Of a stretch of DNA of 64,000 bases, positions 27,590-37,011 are shown piece by piece. The position numbers and the translations under genes are program-made. Origin of the DNA: Microbacterium sp. CFH 31415 (lineage in GTDB: Bacteria; Actinomycetota; Actinomycetes; Actinomycetales; Microbacteriaceae). A model generated the notes under the pieces. That model worked only from the letters and a program-made list of their open reading frames with translations. It searched no databases and was not told where the DNA came from. Every line of letters begins with the position of its first letter. Position 1 is the stretch's first letter. The stretch spans positions 1-64,000 of the forward strand of contig NZ_JAKYXC010000010.1 in NCBI RefSeq assembly GCF_022538185.1, in the 5' to 3' direction.

Positions 27590-30460
27590 TCAGCGCACCT
27601 TGACGCCGTGCCGCGATTCGAGGGTGACCGAGGGGTATCCCTCCTTCGTGCCCGTGACCGCGACAGTGATCTCGGTCCGGCGGTCGTCGCGCGTCAGCCG
27701 GTACGTCTGCTCGGTCGCGGCGGCGATCGGCTCCCCGTCGCGAAGCCACTGGTAGGTGAACGACGTGCCGGGCGTCCACAGCAGCGGCAGCGCGATGAGC
27801 TTCGCACCGACGACCGGCGAGCCGATGACGAGCGGCGGCGTCGCCAGCGCCGCCTTGAGCGTCGGCTCCGACGTCGACGAGACCGTCTGATACCCGCGCA
27901 GGCTGCCCGTCACCTGGACGGCGATCCGGTCGCCGATCATCGTCGCTCGCACCTGCAGGGTCGCCTTCGTCTCGCCGCGCAGCGGCTTGCCGTCAGCGAA
28001 CCACTGGTAGGTGAGGCGGGCACCGGGGGTCCAGTCACCGGTCACGGCCTTCAGCCGCGCCCCGACGACGGGAGCGCCCTCGATCACCGGCACGGTCGCC
28101 AAGGCGACCCTGGCGGTGCCGCCCGACACGCGGCTGACTGCCACGAACCCTTCCGCGGCTGCTGTCACCCGCACCGAGATCGTCGCACCGACGAGCTCGA
28201 TGCCCGGGGTGAACGTCGCGCCCGTCGCACCGTCGATGACCGCGGCGTCCGCGAGCCACTGGTAAGACAGCGTCGCGCCCGCCGTGGACGAAGCCGCCGA
28301 GGCCGTGAGCGGGGAACCGACCCGCGCCGATCCGGTGATCTTCGGGATCGACACATCGGCCGGGTCGGTGTCGCCGAAGTCGAGCCAGGTACCCTCGAGC
28401 TCCGCGTAGCCCTGCGGACGCTCGTCCCAGTCGCAGACGCCTGCCGGGAACGTCGCCAGCAGGCGCGCCCACTGCGCGTCGCTCAGCTCGGGGTAGTCGG
28501 TGCGCGCCGGCTCGGTCAGCTGACACTTCAGTCCGTCGGCGATGAGCGGCATGCCCGCCTCTGCCCGCGGCTGCGAGTGATAGGGGTACAGCGTGTTGCA
28601 CGTACTCGTCGGGTCGTCGTAGTCGAGGGTCTCTTCGATGAACGCCATCTGGGAGTCGAAGCATCCGTCGGTCAGATCCGCCGGCCGCGCGGCGATGGTG
28701 CGCGCACGGTCCTCGGGCCCGCCGGCGGCCTGGATGGCGTCGAGCCACTGCTCGAGCTTGTCGAGAGCCTGAACGCGCATCTGGTTGGTGTTCGCGCCGA
28801 TGTTGGCACCCGTCCAGTTGACGTGGGTGCCGGCGTCGCCGTAGGCGGCGAGCATCCGCTCCCGGATGATGGCCGAGCGGTAGCGCTCGTGGAAGTCGCC
28901 GGTCGGGTCGGTGTAGTTGCGGATCTCGATCACCGGCGTCCACCCGAGGCCACCCGTCATCATGTTGACGCGTCCGGTGGCGTAAGCCCGCTCGATCGCC
29001 TCGATGCTCGCCTCGGAGCGCTCGACGGTGCGGTTGCCGTCGATGCCCATGCCGCCGATCCGCTCGTTGAGCGAGACGAACTGCTCGGCGGTGATCGCAC
29101 CGCTCTGCAGGGCGTTCCAGCCGTACTGCACGCCGACGTTGTCCGGCTCGACGCGCAGACCGCGGCCCTCGGCATCCGTCCCGTACACGTTCTTCACCAT
29201 GTCGGCGATCGTGCAGCGCAGACCGTCGGGGTTGGTCGGCGACCAGCGATCGGCGACGGGGATCGCCGCCGCGCAGCCCCGGTTGGGGTCGTCGACGCCG
29301 TCGAAGAACGTGAAGCCGAAGCAGGTGCCGGGAACCGCGTGGCCGGTCACGGCGACCTTCTGCGCGTCCGTCCACCCCGCCCCCGCCGGCGAGTTCCAGT
29401 AGTTCAGCAGCCCTCGGCAGTCGTGGCCGCCGATCGTCGTCGAGCGCTCGTCGGGGTAGCCGATCTCGCCGAGGACGCCGTCGATGATGCCCGGGTAGTT
29501 GTTCGACAGCAGCAGCTGCTGCATCGTGCCGGCCGAACCGCCCGAGCCGATCGTGTACTCGACGCGGCCGAGCTGCTCGATGACATGCTCCTTGACCATC
29601 ATCGCGGTCTCGGCGCTGGTGACGTCGTTGCAGTTCTGCGCGTAGACGTTGAGGGTGGCGGATGCCACGGCATAGCCGCGACTCAGGAACAGGTCGTTCT
29701 GCACACCGCCCGTGCTGGTGCCCTGCCAGTACCCGACGCCGCAGGCCCCGCCGAAGGTGTAGGCGAGCTTGCCGTTCCAGCCCGGGCCGGCCGCCCCTGG
29801 CGTCGGGTCTGCGGTGCCCGGAGCATGCAGCACGGCGGTCTCGTAGACGGCACGGTTGATGGTGCCGCGCTCGATGCGCACGATGTAGGGGACGGTCGCG
29901 CCGTCGACGGTGGTGGTGGCGAGGTTTCCGGGGGTGGATCCGTCGACGGGATAGTCCGCGAACTGGCCGGCGGTCGTGCGGTAGCGGTAGGTGACGACGG
30001 GCACCGCGACGTGGCAGTCTTCGTCGACCGCCCCGAGGTTCCAGGGTGCGGCACTGGCGGTGCAGTACATCGGATGCTGCGGACCCGAGAACACCGGACC
30101 GGTGACAGGGTGGTTCTCGATCTCTATGGAGGCCTGCACCTTCCCGCCGTGCTTGCGCACGACCTGGATCTCACTGACGCCGATCGGGAGTCCGTCGACC
30201 AGGCCCACGCGGGCTCCGTCGAGCGGCTGGAACGCGTCCGTCACCTCGACTCCGGCGGCGAAGATGCGGTCGTCGGGCTTCGCGCCGGCGACAGCGATCA
30301 GGGCGTCGCCCCCGGTCACGCTGTCGGCGCGCCCCGACAGCACGTCGATCGACACCCGCGGCGCGGCCGCGGCCGCCACCGGCACGAGCAGCCCTGCGAT
30401 GAGCGCGCCGGCTGCGGCTGACACCCCTAGCGCGAGCACGTTCCTCCTGAACCTGTTCAT
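27590..30460 (-). CDS. secreted DUF6351-type alpha/beta hydrolase with three Ig-like repeats
   Basis: This 956-residue exported protein has a signal peptide ending near AAAAAAP (about 33) and a DUF6351-like catalytic region of roughly 680 residues. The region contains GGACGVGYWQG and a nucleophile-elbow candidate GSGGSAGTMQQ, as in tannase/feruloyl-esterase-like hydrolases. Several Cys pairs suit an extracellular life. Three related beta-sandwich repeats with YQWLADAAVI, YQWFADGKPL and YQWLRDGEPI fill the C-terminal 270 residues. ATG 30460 has GGAGGGTGAG; an upstream frame extension lacks a site. Its location beside phenolic-acid genes suggests an esterase releasing phenolic acids from plant polymers, which is inference. 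Confidence 0.72.
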   Translation of the reverse strand: MNRFRRNVLALGVSAAAGALIAGLLVPVAAAAAPRVSIDVLSGRADSVTGGDALIAVAGAKPDDRIFAAGVEVTDAFQPLDGARVGLVDGLPIGVSEIQVVRKHGGKVQASIEIENHPVTGPVFSGPQHPMYCTASAAPWNLGAVDEDCHVAVPVVTYRYRTTAGQFADYPVDGSTPGNLATTTVDGATVPYIVRIERGTINRAVYETAVLHAPGTADPTPGAAGPGWNGKLAYTFGGACGVGYWQGTSTGGVQNDLFLSRGYAVASATLNVYAQNCNDVTSAETAMMVKEHVIEQLGRVEYTIGSGGSAGTMQQLLLSNNYPGIIDGVLGEIGYPDERSTTIGGHDCRGLLNYWNSPAGAGWTDAQKVAVTGHAVPGTCFGFTFFDGVDDPNRGCAAAIPVADRWSPTNPDGLRCTIADMVKNVYGTDAEGRGLRVEPDNVGVQYGWNALQSGAITAEQFVSLNERIGGMGIDGNRTVERSEASIEAIERAYATGRVNMMTGGLGWTPVIEIRNYTDPTGDFHERYRSAIIRERMLAAYGDAGTHVNWTGANIGANTNQMRVQALDKLEQWLDAIQAAGGPEDRARTIAARPADLTDGCFDSQMAFIEETLDYDDPTSTCNTLYPYHSQPRAEAGMPLIADGLKCQLTEPARTDYPELSDAQWARLLATFPAGVCDWDERPQGYAELEGTWLDFGDTDPADVSIPKITGSARVGSPLTASAASSTAGATLSYQWLADAAVIDGATGATFTPGIELVGATISVRVTAAAEGFVAVSRVSGGTARVALATVPVIEGAPVVGARLKAVTGDWTPGARLTYQWFADGKPLRGETKATLQVRATMIGDRIAVQVTGSLRGYQTVSSTSEPTLKAALATPPLVIGSPVVGAKLIALPLLWTPGTSFTYQWLRDGEPIAAATEQTYRLTRDDRRTEITVAVTGTKEGYPSVTLESRHGVKVR

Positions 30461-30610
30461 CTCACCCTCCGTAGACACCGTTGTCTCGAGCGTCGGCTGC
30501 GTCGCCGTCACGGGCCCAGAGTAGAACTTGCGGTGACGATCGGCAAGAAAACTTCCAGTATTGATCGGGCAGCGTCGGGCATCGGCTCCCGGACGCCGGA
30601 GCGGGGCGCG

Positions 30611-31510
30611 TCAGAGGCGCAGCCGGCGAACGGTCACCCGCTCGGCGAGCTCGATCGAGATGGGGGTGATCTCTGCGCGGACGCGCTGCTCGGCGGGCGC
30701 GCCCATCGCGTTGTAGTGACCGACCCACTGTCTGCGGGTGGCGGTGCGAGGCCAATCCTCGGGGACGAGTTCCCGCGGAATCGCGTTGTCGAGAAGGCGG
30801 AACGCCTGCCAGCGCAGCATGAGGCGGGTGCGCTCGGCAAGGGCAGCCGAGGGTGTCGCGGACTCATCGACCGCGGCGACTGCCGCGGCGAAAGAGCGAT
30901 ACTCCTCGGCGATCGAGGCAAGATCCCACGCGGCCTGCGGCCCGCCGGCGATCGAGGTCTCGACGCTCGCGCGCATCGAGGTCACGTCCCTCACATCGAG
31001 CTCGCGCAGCTGGGTCATCGCGTCGGCGGCGTGATTGCGGGGCGAGATCCACAGCCCGTCGTACAGCGGCATGAAGCCCAGCCAGCGCAGGCGAGACCGG
31101 GCGAGGTGGCGCACCGCCCGTTGCGACTCGGGGATCGAGAAGGCGAGCACGCTCCACAGGCCGTCCCACGGCTGTTCCTCGACGCCGAACGAGTCGAGCC
31201 ACGCGGCCTCCTCGTCGACGATCGCGGACGCGCGCTCGGTCAGCCGATGGGCGGTCCGACGCCCGCTCCGCTCCGCCGAGAGCAGCCCGTTGCGCACCAT
31301 CCGCGTCAGCGTGGCGCGCGCCGCCGCCTCTTTCAGGCCCAGGTCGCCGAGCACCGCGACGAGCGCGCCGGTCGGAAAGGCCTCGTCGACGTGCCACCAG
31401 TAATCGCCGAAGAGCGTCAGCACCTGCCGCACGGGCGAGGCGCGCCGGATGCCCTTGCCCGCCGGCTGCTCGTCGACCCCGGTCATGGTGTTCATCATCC
31501 CAGGCCGCAC
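30611..31510 (-). CDS. PaaX-family transcriptional regulator
   Basis: The 299-residue regulator carries the PaaX winged helix (SPVRQVLTLFGDYWWH, RATLTRMVRNGLLSAERSGRR), a central domain with LWSVLAFSIPESQRAVRHLAR and an effector domain ending in QWVGHYNAMGAP. The start is uncertain: GTG 31510, ATG 31498 and ATG 31486 are all in frame and none has a strong site. It follows the MetE-like gene by 45 bp on the same strand, so it may be the last gene of a long operon from the APC permease. Confidence 0.82.
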   Translation of the reverse strand: MRPGMMNTMTGVDEQPAGKGIRRASPVRQVLTLFGDYWWHVDEAFPTGALVAVLGDLGLKEAAARATLTRMVRNGLLSAERSGRRTAHRLTERASAIVDEEAAWLDSFGVEEQPWDGLWSVLAFSIPESQRAVRHLARSRLRWLGFMPLYDGLWISPRNHAADAMTQLRELDVRDVTSMRASVETSIAGGPQAAWDLASIAEEYRSFAAAVAAVDESATPSAALAERTRLMLRWQAFRLLDNAIPRELVPEDWPRTATRRQWVGHYNAMGAPAEQRVRAEITPISIELAERVTVRRLRL

Positions 31511-31555
31511 CGACCGCTCGCGCCCGGATTCAGCGGCTGGATTCAGTTGCTCGAT

Positions 31556-32698
31556 TCAGCGCCAGACGTCGGCGGCGATGTCGACGACCTCGCGCACCTT
31601 CGCCCACTGCTCCTCTTCGGTGAGGAGGTTGCCCTCCTCCGTCGAGGCGAACCCGCACTGCGGGCTGAGGGCGAGCTGGTCGAGCGGGGCGAACGCGGAT
31701 GCCTCGTCGATGCGCTGCTTGACGGCATCGACGTCTTCCAGGTCGCCGGTCTTCGACGTGATGAGCCCCAGCACGACCGTCTTGTCGCCCTCGGGGAGGA
31801 ACCGCAGCGGCTCGAACCCGCCGGCCCGCTCGCTGTCGTACTCGAGGAAATAGCCGTCGTAGCGTGTGTTGCCGAGGAGCTGCTCGGCGACCGGCTCGTA
31901 CCCACCCGACGAGATCCAGGTGGAGCGGAAGTTGCCGCGGCAGACGTGGGTGGTCACGACGAGGTCGTCGGGCTTGCCCTCGAGGATGCGGTTGAGGATG
32001 CCGGCATACCGCTCGGCGATGCCGTCGGTGCGGATGCCGCGCTCCCGCGCCTTCTCGAGCTCGACCGCCGAGCAGAGGTACGCCCACGCGGTGTCATCGA
32101 ACTGCAGGTAGCGGGCACCGGCGTCATAGAACGCGGCGAGGGCGCGGCGGTACGCCTCGACCAGGTCGTCGACGATATCGTCCCGCCCGTCATACGCCGA
32201 CGCGGCGATGTGGTCGGGCTCGAGGCGGAAGTCGAGCACAGTCGGCGCGGGGATGCTGAACTTCGGCACAGCTCCCGTGGTGCGCTCGAGCACGTCCTTG
32301 AGCGAGCGGAAGTGGTCGAGGAACGGATGGGTGTCGCTGAAGCCGATCTTGCCGGTGACCTCGATGCCGTGAGGCTTGGTCTGGACTCCCTGGAACTGGA
32401 TGCCGTGGTCGAGCTCGACGATCTCCACCCCGTCGAGGAAGCCGAAGAAGTCGAAGTGCCACCACGCGCGCCGGAACTCGCCGTCCGTCGCGAGCGCCAG
32501 CCCGGCGTCGGCCTCGCGTGCCACCAGTTCGGTGATCGCCGTGTCTTCCGCGATGCGCAGAGCCTCGGCGTCGATGTCACCGGCGGCGAATCGTCGGCGG
32601 GCGGCAGCGAGTTCGGCCGGGCGGAGGAAGCTGCCGACGACATCGGCGCGGAATGGGGGCGTGGACACCCCGCGAGCGTAACCGAACCCTCCCGGCAT
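31556..32698 (-). CDS. cobalamin-independent methionine synthase II family protein (MetE C-terminal domain only)
   Basis: The 380-residue TIM-barrel protein is equivalent to the C-terminal half of MetE, like Bacillus YxjG/YxjH. Zinc-binding residues appear intact: His and Cys in TTHVCRGNF, Glu in DGYFLEYDSE and the distal Cys in SPQCGFAST. It lacks the folate-binding N-terminal half of long MetE, so the methyl donor may not be the usual polyglutamylated folate. GGAGG lies 9 nt before ATG 32698. It follows the amidohydrolase gene by 49 bp. Confidence 0.84.
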   Translation of the reverse strand: MPGGFGYARGVSTPPFRADVVGSFLRPAELAAARRRFAAGDIDAEALRIAEDTAITELVAREADAGLALATDGEFRRAWWHFDFFGFLDGVEIVELDHGIQFQGVQTKPHGIEVTGKIGFSDTHPFLDHFRSLKDVLERTTGAVPKFSIPAPTVLDFRLEPDHIAASAYDGRDDIVDDLVEAYRRALAAFYDAGARYLQFDDTAWAYLCSAVELEKARERGIRTDGIAERYAGILNRILEGKPDDLVVTTHVCRGNFRSTWISSGGYEPVAEQLLGNTRYDGYFLEYDSERAGGFEPLRFLPEGDKTVVLGLITSKTGDLEDVDAVKQRIDEASAFAPLDQLALSPQCGFASTEEGNLLTEEEQWAKVREVVDIAADVWR

Positions 32699-32747
32699 AG
32701 GGAAACGCCTCCGTCAAACGCCGCAATCATCGCCGGCGACTCGCCGC

Positions 32748-34373
32748 TCAGGACACGTCGGCGTCCACGACGATTCGACCGCCGACGACGGTCAGCAGGA
32801 CAGCAGCCTCGCCGAGGCTTTCGGGCGCGACCACGCGCGGGTCGCGATCGAGCACGGTGATGTCCGCCGGAGAGCCGACCGCGAGCACACCGCCGATTCG
32901 CCCGATCGATCGATAGGGCTCAACGGTCAGTCCCCGCAGCGCCTCCATCGCGTCGAGCGCCTGGTCCGGATTGACCGGCACCGCGTGCGGATCGTCGTGC
33001 GGACGGCGCAGCTGGGCATCAGCCAGGATGCCGACCGCATCACTCGGAGCGACCGGCCAGTCCGACCCCAAGGCGAGAGGGATCCCCGCGCGCACGAGGT
33101 CGCGGGTGCGGAAGCCTCTCCCCGCGCGCTCCTCCCCCAGTCTTCGCGACCAGTTGTCGCTCCCGTCCGCCCGCGTGAAGAGCGTGCAGTGCGTGGGTTG
33201 CATGCTCGCGGTTGCGCGGGACGACACGAACACCTCGAGTGCGGCATCCGTCATCGTCTCGATGTGCTCGACGCGGTGCGTCGCCCTGGGATCGGCCAAT
33301 CCGTCGATGGCGCGCACGACGAAGTCGATCCCTGCGTCGCCGATCGCGTGGGTAGTGGTCGGGATTCCGCGGCGGTCCAGTTCCGTGAGTGCGTGGCGGT
33401 ATTGCTCGGGATCGAGCCACAGCGATGCCGTGGACTCGCCGAGGCAGTCCGGTTCATGCAGCCAGGCCGTTCCGTTGTCGACCGTGCCGTCGATCATGAG
33501 CTTGACGCCCTCCACGATCCAGCGGCGCCCGCGCATGCCCTGCATCTCGGCCAGGCGCGAGACCTCTTCCAGCGGCGCCCCCGGCACGTACCAGGGAGAC
33601 ATCCGCAACCGGATCGGAAGGTCGCGCGTCGCCTCTATCGTCTGCAGGAGCTGGATCGCGTCTGGGGCGAGGTCCTGGACCTGCCCCGAGGTGAACCCTG
33701 CGCGCGCCATGTGCAGGAGCACGTCGTAGAGCGCCTCGGCTCGCTGGTCGAAGCTGAGCTCTGGCAGGGTCGCCTCGACGAGGTGGATTGCCTGCATCTC
33801 GAGGAGGTAGCCCGTCGGTGCGCCCGAGGCGTCTGTGACGACACGAGACCCATCGGTGAACTCTTCGGTGCCTGTGACACCCGAGCCTTCGAGCGCTGCC
33901 GAGGAAGCCAGCGCGGCGTGCGCGTCGAAGAAGCGGATGAAGGCGCGGCGGTCACCCGCGACCTCGTCCAGAACCGCGTTCGAGACGGGTGCTTCACCGA
34001 ACACGTTCGGGTCGAGCCCCCAGCCGAGGAGCCAGTCTTCCGCCCCCAGCCCGGCTGCCTCCGCCCGCAACGACGCCTCGACGTCTGCGAGCGTCCGGCA
34101 GCGACTGAGGTCGGCCCCGCGGGTCAGATCGATGCCGAACACCGGGTGGATATGGCTGTCGACGAATCCCGGCAGGATGGCGGCATCCGCCAGCTCGATG
34201 ACTCGCGTTCCCTCTGCGATGTAGGTCTGGAGGGTGCTCCTGTCGCCGAGCGCGACCACCTCGCCGGCGCGGATGGCCAGGCCCTCGGCATCCGCTGCGG
34301 TCGCCGCTTCGGGTGCCATCGTCACGACGGCCCCGCCGAACAGCACGAGATCGGCCGCGAGCGCGTGGCTCAC
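32748..34373 (-). CDS. YtcJ-type amidohydrolase (amidohydrolase-3 family)
   Basis: The 541-residue metal-dependent hydrolase has the metal motif GFVDSHIHP, a distal GVKLMIDGTVDNGTAWL segment, THAIGDAGIDFVV, RVEHIE and ALGSDWPVAP. The family cleaves amide or related bonds of small molecules and is of the predicted N-substituted formamide deformylase type. GTG 34373 overlaps the TGA of the APC permease (GTGA), which argues that the permease imports its substrate. Both are under the LacI-type operator at 35.9 kb. Confidence 0.87.
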   Translation of the reverse strand: MSHALAADLVLFGGAVVTMAPEAATAADAEGLAIRAGEVVALGDRSTLQTYIAEGTRVIELADAAILPGFVDSHIHPVFGIDLTRGADLSRCRTLADVEASLRAEAAGLGAEDWLLGWGLDPNVFGEAPVSNAVLDEVAGDRRAFIRFFDAHAALASSAALEGSGVTGTEEFTDGSRVVTDASGAPTGYLLEMQAIHLVEATLPELSFDQRAEALYDVLLHMARAGFTSGQVQDLAPDAIQLLQTIEATRDLPIRLRMSPWYVPGAPLEEVSRLAEMQGMRGRRWIVEGVKLMIDGTVDNGTAWLHEPDCLGESTASLWLDPEQYRHALTELDRRGIPTTTHAIGDAGIDFVVRAIDGLADPRATHRVEHIETMTDAALEVFVSSRATASMQPTHCTLFTRADGSDNWSRRLGEERAGRGFRTRDLVRAGIPLALGSDWPVAPSDAVGILADAQLRRPHDDPHAVPVNPDQALDAMEALRGLTVEPYRSIGRIGGVLAVGSPADITVLDRDPRVVAPESLGEAAVLLTVVGGRIVVDADVS

Positions 34374-35842
34374 CGGACCTTCTCCGCCTCGGCCAGGACG
34401 GCTTCCGGATCGGCGCCGCCGATCCGCGCGAACACCTCTGGCTTGCGGCTGCGGAGGAAGACGGCGTACGCCGCGCCGGCGATCAGCACGACGGGGACCA
34501 CGGCGAGGATGACCGCGTTGATGGCGGGCCCCGCGGCCGTCAGGTAGTCGATCGTGATGACCAGCACGGTGAGCAGAACGGCCATCGCCACGAGCGAGAA
34601 GATCGCGGCAGGCAGCACGTACCAGCGCCGTGGGAGATCCCGGTTTCGCAGGATGAAGCGAAGCACCGAGATCGACGCGAGAAGCTGCAGGGTGATGATG
34701 CCGTACACGCCGGGCGAGTTGACCAGGATGACGAGCTGCGTGAGCGGGTCGAGGCCGGCGACGCCGAAGGCGATCACGACGGCGATGGCGACGATGCTCT
34801 GGATCAGCCCGGCGAGCCAGGGCGCGCCCATCCGGTTGGTGCGGTTGAAGAAGGCGGGGAGGATGCCGTCGCGCGAGAGCGCGAAACTGTAGCGGTTGAT
34901 CGCGTTGTGGAACGCGAGCTGGCCCGCGAAGATGCTCGAGACGATCAGCACGAACATCACCGAGACACCCCACTCGCCCACGTACGCCCCCATCGCGGTG
35001 AAGAAGAAGGCCGCCGGATCCTGGGCGATGACTCCCTGCACCTCGCTGTCGCCGAACGCCTGGATCACCAGCCACAGGGTGGCGGTGTAGAAGATCGCGA
35101 GGAAGGCGACGGCGATGTAGGTCGCGCGCGGGATCGATCGATCGGGCTCCCGGGTCTCGCTGCGGTAGAGCACGGTGGACTCGAAGCCCATGAAGGCGGC
35201 GAAGCCGAACCCGAGGATGGCGAACATGCTCGGGGTGAAGATGTTCTCCGGAGCGAACGTTCCGAACTCCAGCTGACCGGCCCGCTGGCTGAGGATCGCC
35301 ACGGCGAGCACGACGAGCAGGGCCGTCTCGAGCACCAGCAGCACGCCCAGGACCTTCGCTCCGACATCCACCCCGACCGCCGCAAGGCCGAACACCAGCA
35401 CCGCGCCGATCACGGCAAGCACCCACCACTGCACCTCGATGCCGAACACCACGGCGAACATCCCCTGCGCCATCACGCCGAACAAACCCCACAGGCCGAT
35501 CTGCAGCAGGTTGTAGGACACCCAGGCGAGGAAGCCCGCGGCGAGCCCGATGACTCTGCCGAGTCCCACCGAGATGTACGTGTAGAAGCCGCCCATGGGT
35601 TTGAGGTTTCGCGCCATGAACAGGAAGCCGATGGCGAACACAGCCAGGACGATTCCGGCGACGGCGTAGACGACGGGCGCCGAGACGCCGCCGATCAGAA
35701 CGGCGAGGGGTCCGATGCCGGCGAGCACGCTCAGCGGAGCCGCCGCCGAGACGACGAGGAAGACGACTCCCCACGTGCCGAGCGCGGCCTTCTTCAGCGT
35801 TCCGGTCGGCTCCTCCTTGAGGAGGCTCGAGTCCAACGTCAT
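34370..35842 (-). CDS. APC-family amino acid/amine permease
   Basis: The 490-residue membrane protein has about 12 helices. The first-helix motif GTWGVVFLVVSAAAPLSVLAGIGP, GFGFAAFMGFESTVLYRSETREP and FHNAINRYSFALSRDGILP are typical of amino-acid/polyamine antiporters. It is probably a proton symporter for the amide or amine hydrolysed by the coupled amidohydrolase. It is transcribed divergently from a LacI regulator with a strong palindrome between. Confidence 0.88.
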   Translation of the reverse strand: MTLDSSLLKEEPTGTLKKAALGTWGVVFLVVSAAAPLSVLAGIGPLAVLIGGVSAPVVYAVAGIVLAVFAIGFLFMARNLKPMGGFYTYISVGLGRVIGLAAGFLAWVSYNLLQIGLWGLFGVMAQGMFAVVFGIEVQWWVLAVIGAVLVFGLAAVGVDVGAKVLGVLLVLETALLVVLAVAILSQRAGQLEFGTFAPENIFTPSMFAILGFGFAAFMGFESTVLYRSETREPDRSIPRATYIAVAFLAIFYTATLWLVIQAFGDSEVQGVIAQDPAAFFFTAMGAYVGEWGVSVMFVLIVSSIFAGQLAFHNAINRYSFALSRDGILPAFFNRTNRMGAPWLAGLIQSIVAIAVVIAFGVAGLDPLTQLVILVNSPGVYGIITLQLLASISVLRFILRNRDLPRRWYVLPAAIFSLVAMAVLLTVLVITIDYLTAAGPAINAVILAVVPVVLIAGAAYAVFLRSRKPEVFARIGGADPEAVLAEAEKVR

Positions 35843-35927
35843 GGCTAACTCCTTCGTCGGGTAATCGACCCTGCCGACTACATCGTCGGCATGTCTTGGA
35901 GGAGAGTGTGCCCTACGCAGCGGGTGA

Positions 35928-35945
35928 TGCGCAATCGATTGTGCA
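35928..35945. promoter_or_regulatory. LacI-family operator between APC permease and LacI genes
   Basis: TGCGCAATCGATTGTGCA is palindromic except for one mismatched pair and is centred on CG, as LacI-family sites are. It lies 86 bp from the permease start and 49 bp from the regulator start, so it can control both. Confidence 0.75.
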
Positions 35946-35993
35946 ATATTGATGGCAAGATGATCCCCCTAGGATCGGCCGGAGGAGGTACCG

Positions 35994-37004
35994 ATGCCAT
36001 CGACGCGACCGGCGACTCTGCAGGACGTAGCCGATCTGTCCGGTGTCTCGCGCGGAACCGCCTCACGCGCGCTGACCGGCGGCGGACGGGTCTCCGCCGA
36101 AACGCGGTCCCGCGTCATGGAGGCCGCATCGAGGCTTCACTATTCGACCAACAGCGGCGCCCGCAACCTGCGCCGAGCCCGCGCGGGATCGATCGGACTG
36201 TGGCTGCCCGGCGGCATGAACTTCATGGAGTACTACATGAACTTCGCGGTCGGCGTCGTCGAGAGCACGAAGGACAGGGAGCTCACGGTCACGCTCGTCC
36301 CGGCCGACTTTCCGGCCGCGAAGGCGGGTAGTCTCCACGTCGATGGCTTCGTGATGGCCGACGTGATCGAGGGTGACGAGCTTGCGCGCGCGATCCTCGA
36401 GACCGGTCGACCCGTCGTGGTCTCGGAACCGGTGCCACCCGGAATGCCCGAGCCGACCGCGGTCGTGGCCGGGGACCACCGCACAGCGATGTATCAGCTG
36501 CTCGACCTGCTGCGCGCCGGGGGAGCGACGTCGATCGCGGTCATCAATCCGCCCGCGAATCAGATGTGGGTGCGTGTCGCGGCGTCCGCGGCCGCGACCT
36601 GGGCGACCGAGAACGACGTCGCTGTCACGTTCGTGGACCTTGCGGGGTTGCCATCGGCCGACGAACTCCATCGGACCGTGCAGGGGCTTCACACGCGGCA
36701 TCCGGACATCGACGCGATCATCTGTCTCCCCGAAGGCCTCGGTGTCGGCATTCTCTCGATCCTGCGAGAGCTGGGGCACTCCGTTCCGGATGACATCCAG
36801 CTCGTCTCGTACACCGACAGTCCGGCGCTGCCGATCGTGCAGCCGCCCATCTCGGCGCTGGACTTGAGAGCCGGAGACGCCGGCAGGCTGGCCGGCGAAC
36901 TGCTGATCTCTCTCCTCCATGGCAACGATGTGGCCGAGCACACGGTCGAGTCGTTCGATCTGATCTACCGCGAACGCTCGTCTACTCGCCCGCTCGGGAA
37001 GTAG
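35994..37004 (+). CDS. LacI-family transcriptional regulator
   Basis: The 336-residue repressor has its DNA-binding head at residues 8-30 (TLQDVADLSGVSRGTASRALTGG) and a PBP-like sensor domain with SIGLWLPGGMNFMEYY and DDIQLVSYTDSPALPIV. GGAGG precedes ATG 35994. It is divergent from the permease-amidohydrolase operon and followed after 7 bp by the DUF3237 gene, so the latter is likely co-regulated. Confidence 0.88.
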   Translation: MPSTRPATLQDVADLSGVSRGTASRALTGGGRVSAETRSRVMEAASRLHYSTNSGARNLRRARAGSIGLWLPGGMNFMEYYMNFAVGVVESTKDRELTVTLVPADFPAAKAGSLHVDGFVMADVIEGDELARAILETGRPVVVSEPVPPGMPEPTAVVAGDHRTAMYQLLDLLRAGGATSIAVINPPANQMWVRVAASAAATWATENDVAVTFVDLAGLPSADELHRTVQGLHTRHPDIDAIICLPEGLGVGILSILRELGHSVPDDIQLVSYTDSPALPIVQPPISALDLRAGDAGRLAGELLISLLHGNDVAEHTVESFDLIYRERSSTRPLGK

Positions 37005-37011
37005 GTACGCC

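Noticed and set aside
27608..30421. 937-residue plus-strand open frame opposite the DUF6351 gene
   Set aside because: Low-complexity Arg/Asp composition and no domain; it is the antisense of a well-supported secreted protein.
30533..32860. 775-residue plus-strand open frame spanning PaaX and MetE-like genes
   Set aside because: It crosses two clear minus-strand genes with intact motifs and has no recognisable domain.
32748..35774. Possible fusion of APC permease and amidohydrolase in one minus-strand frame
   Set aside because: The upstream part is out of frame with the real permease; the amidohydrolase starts at GTG 34373 in a GTGA overlap.
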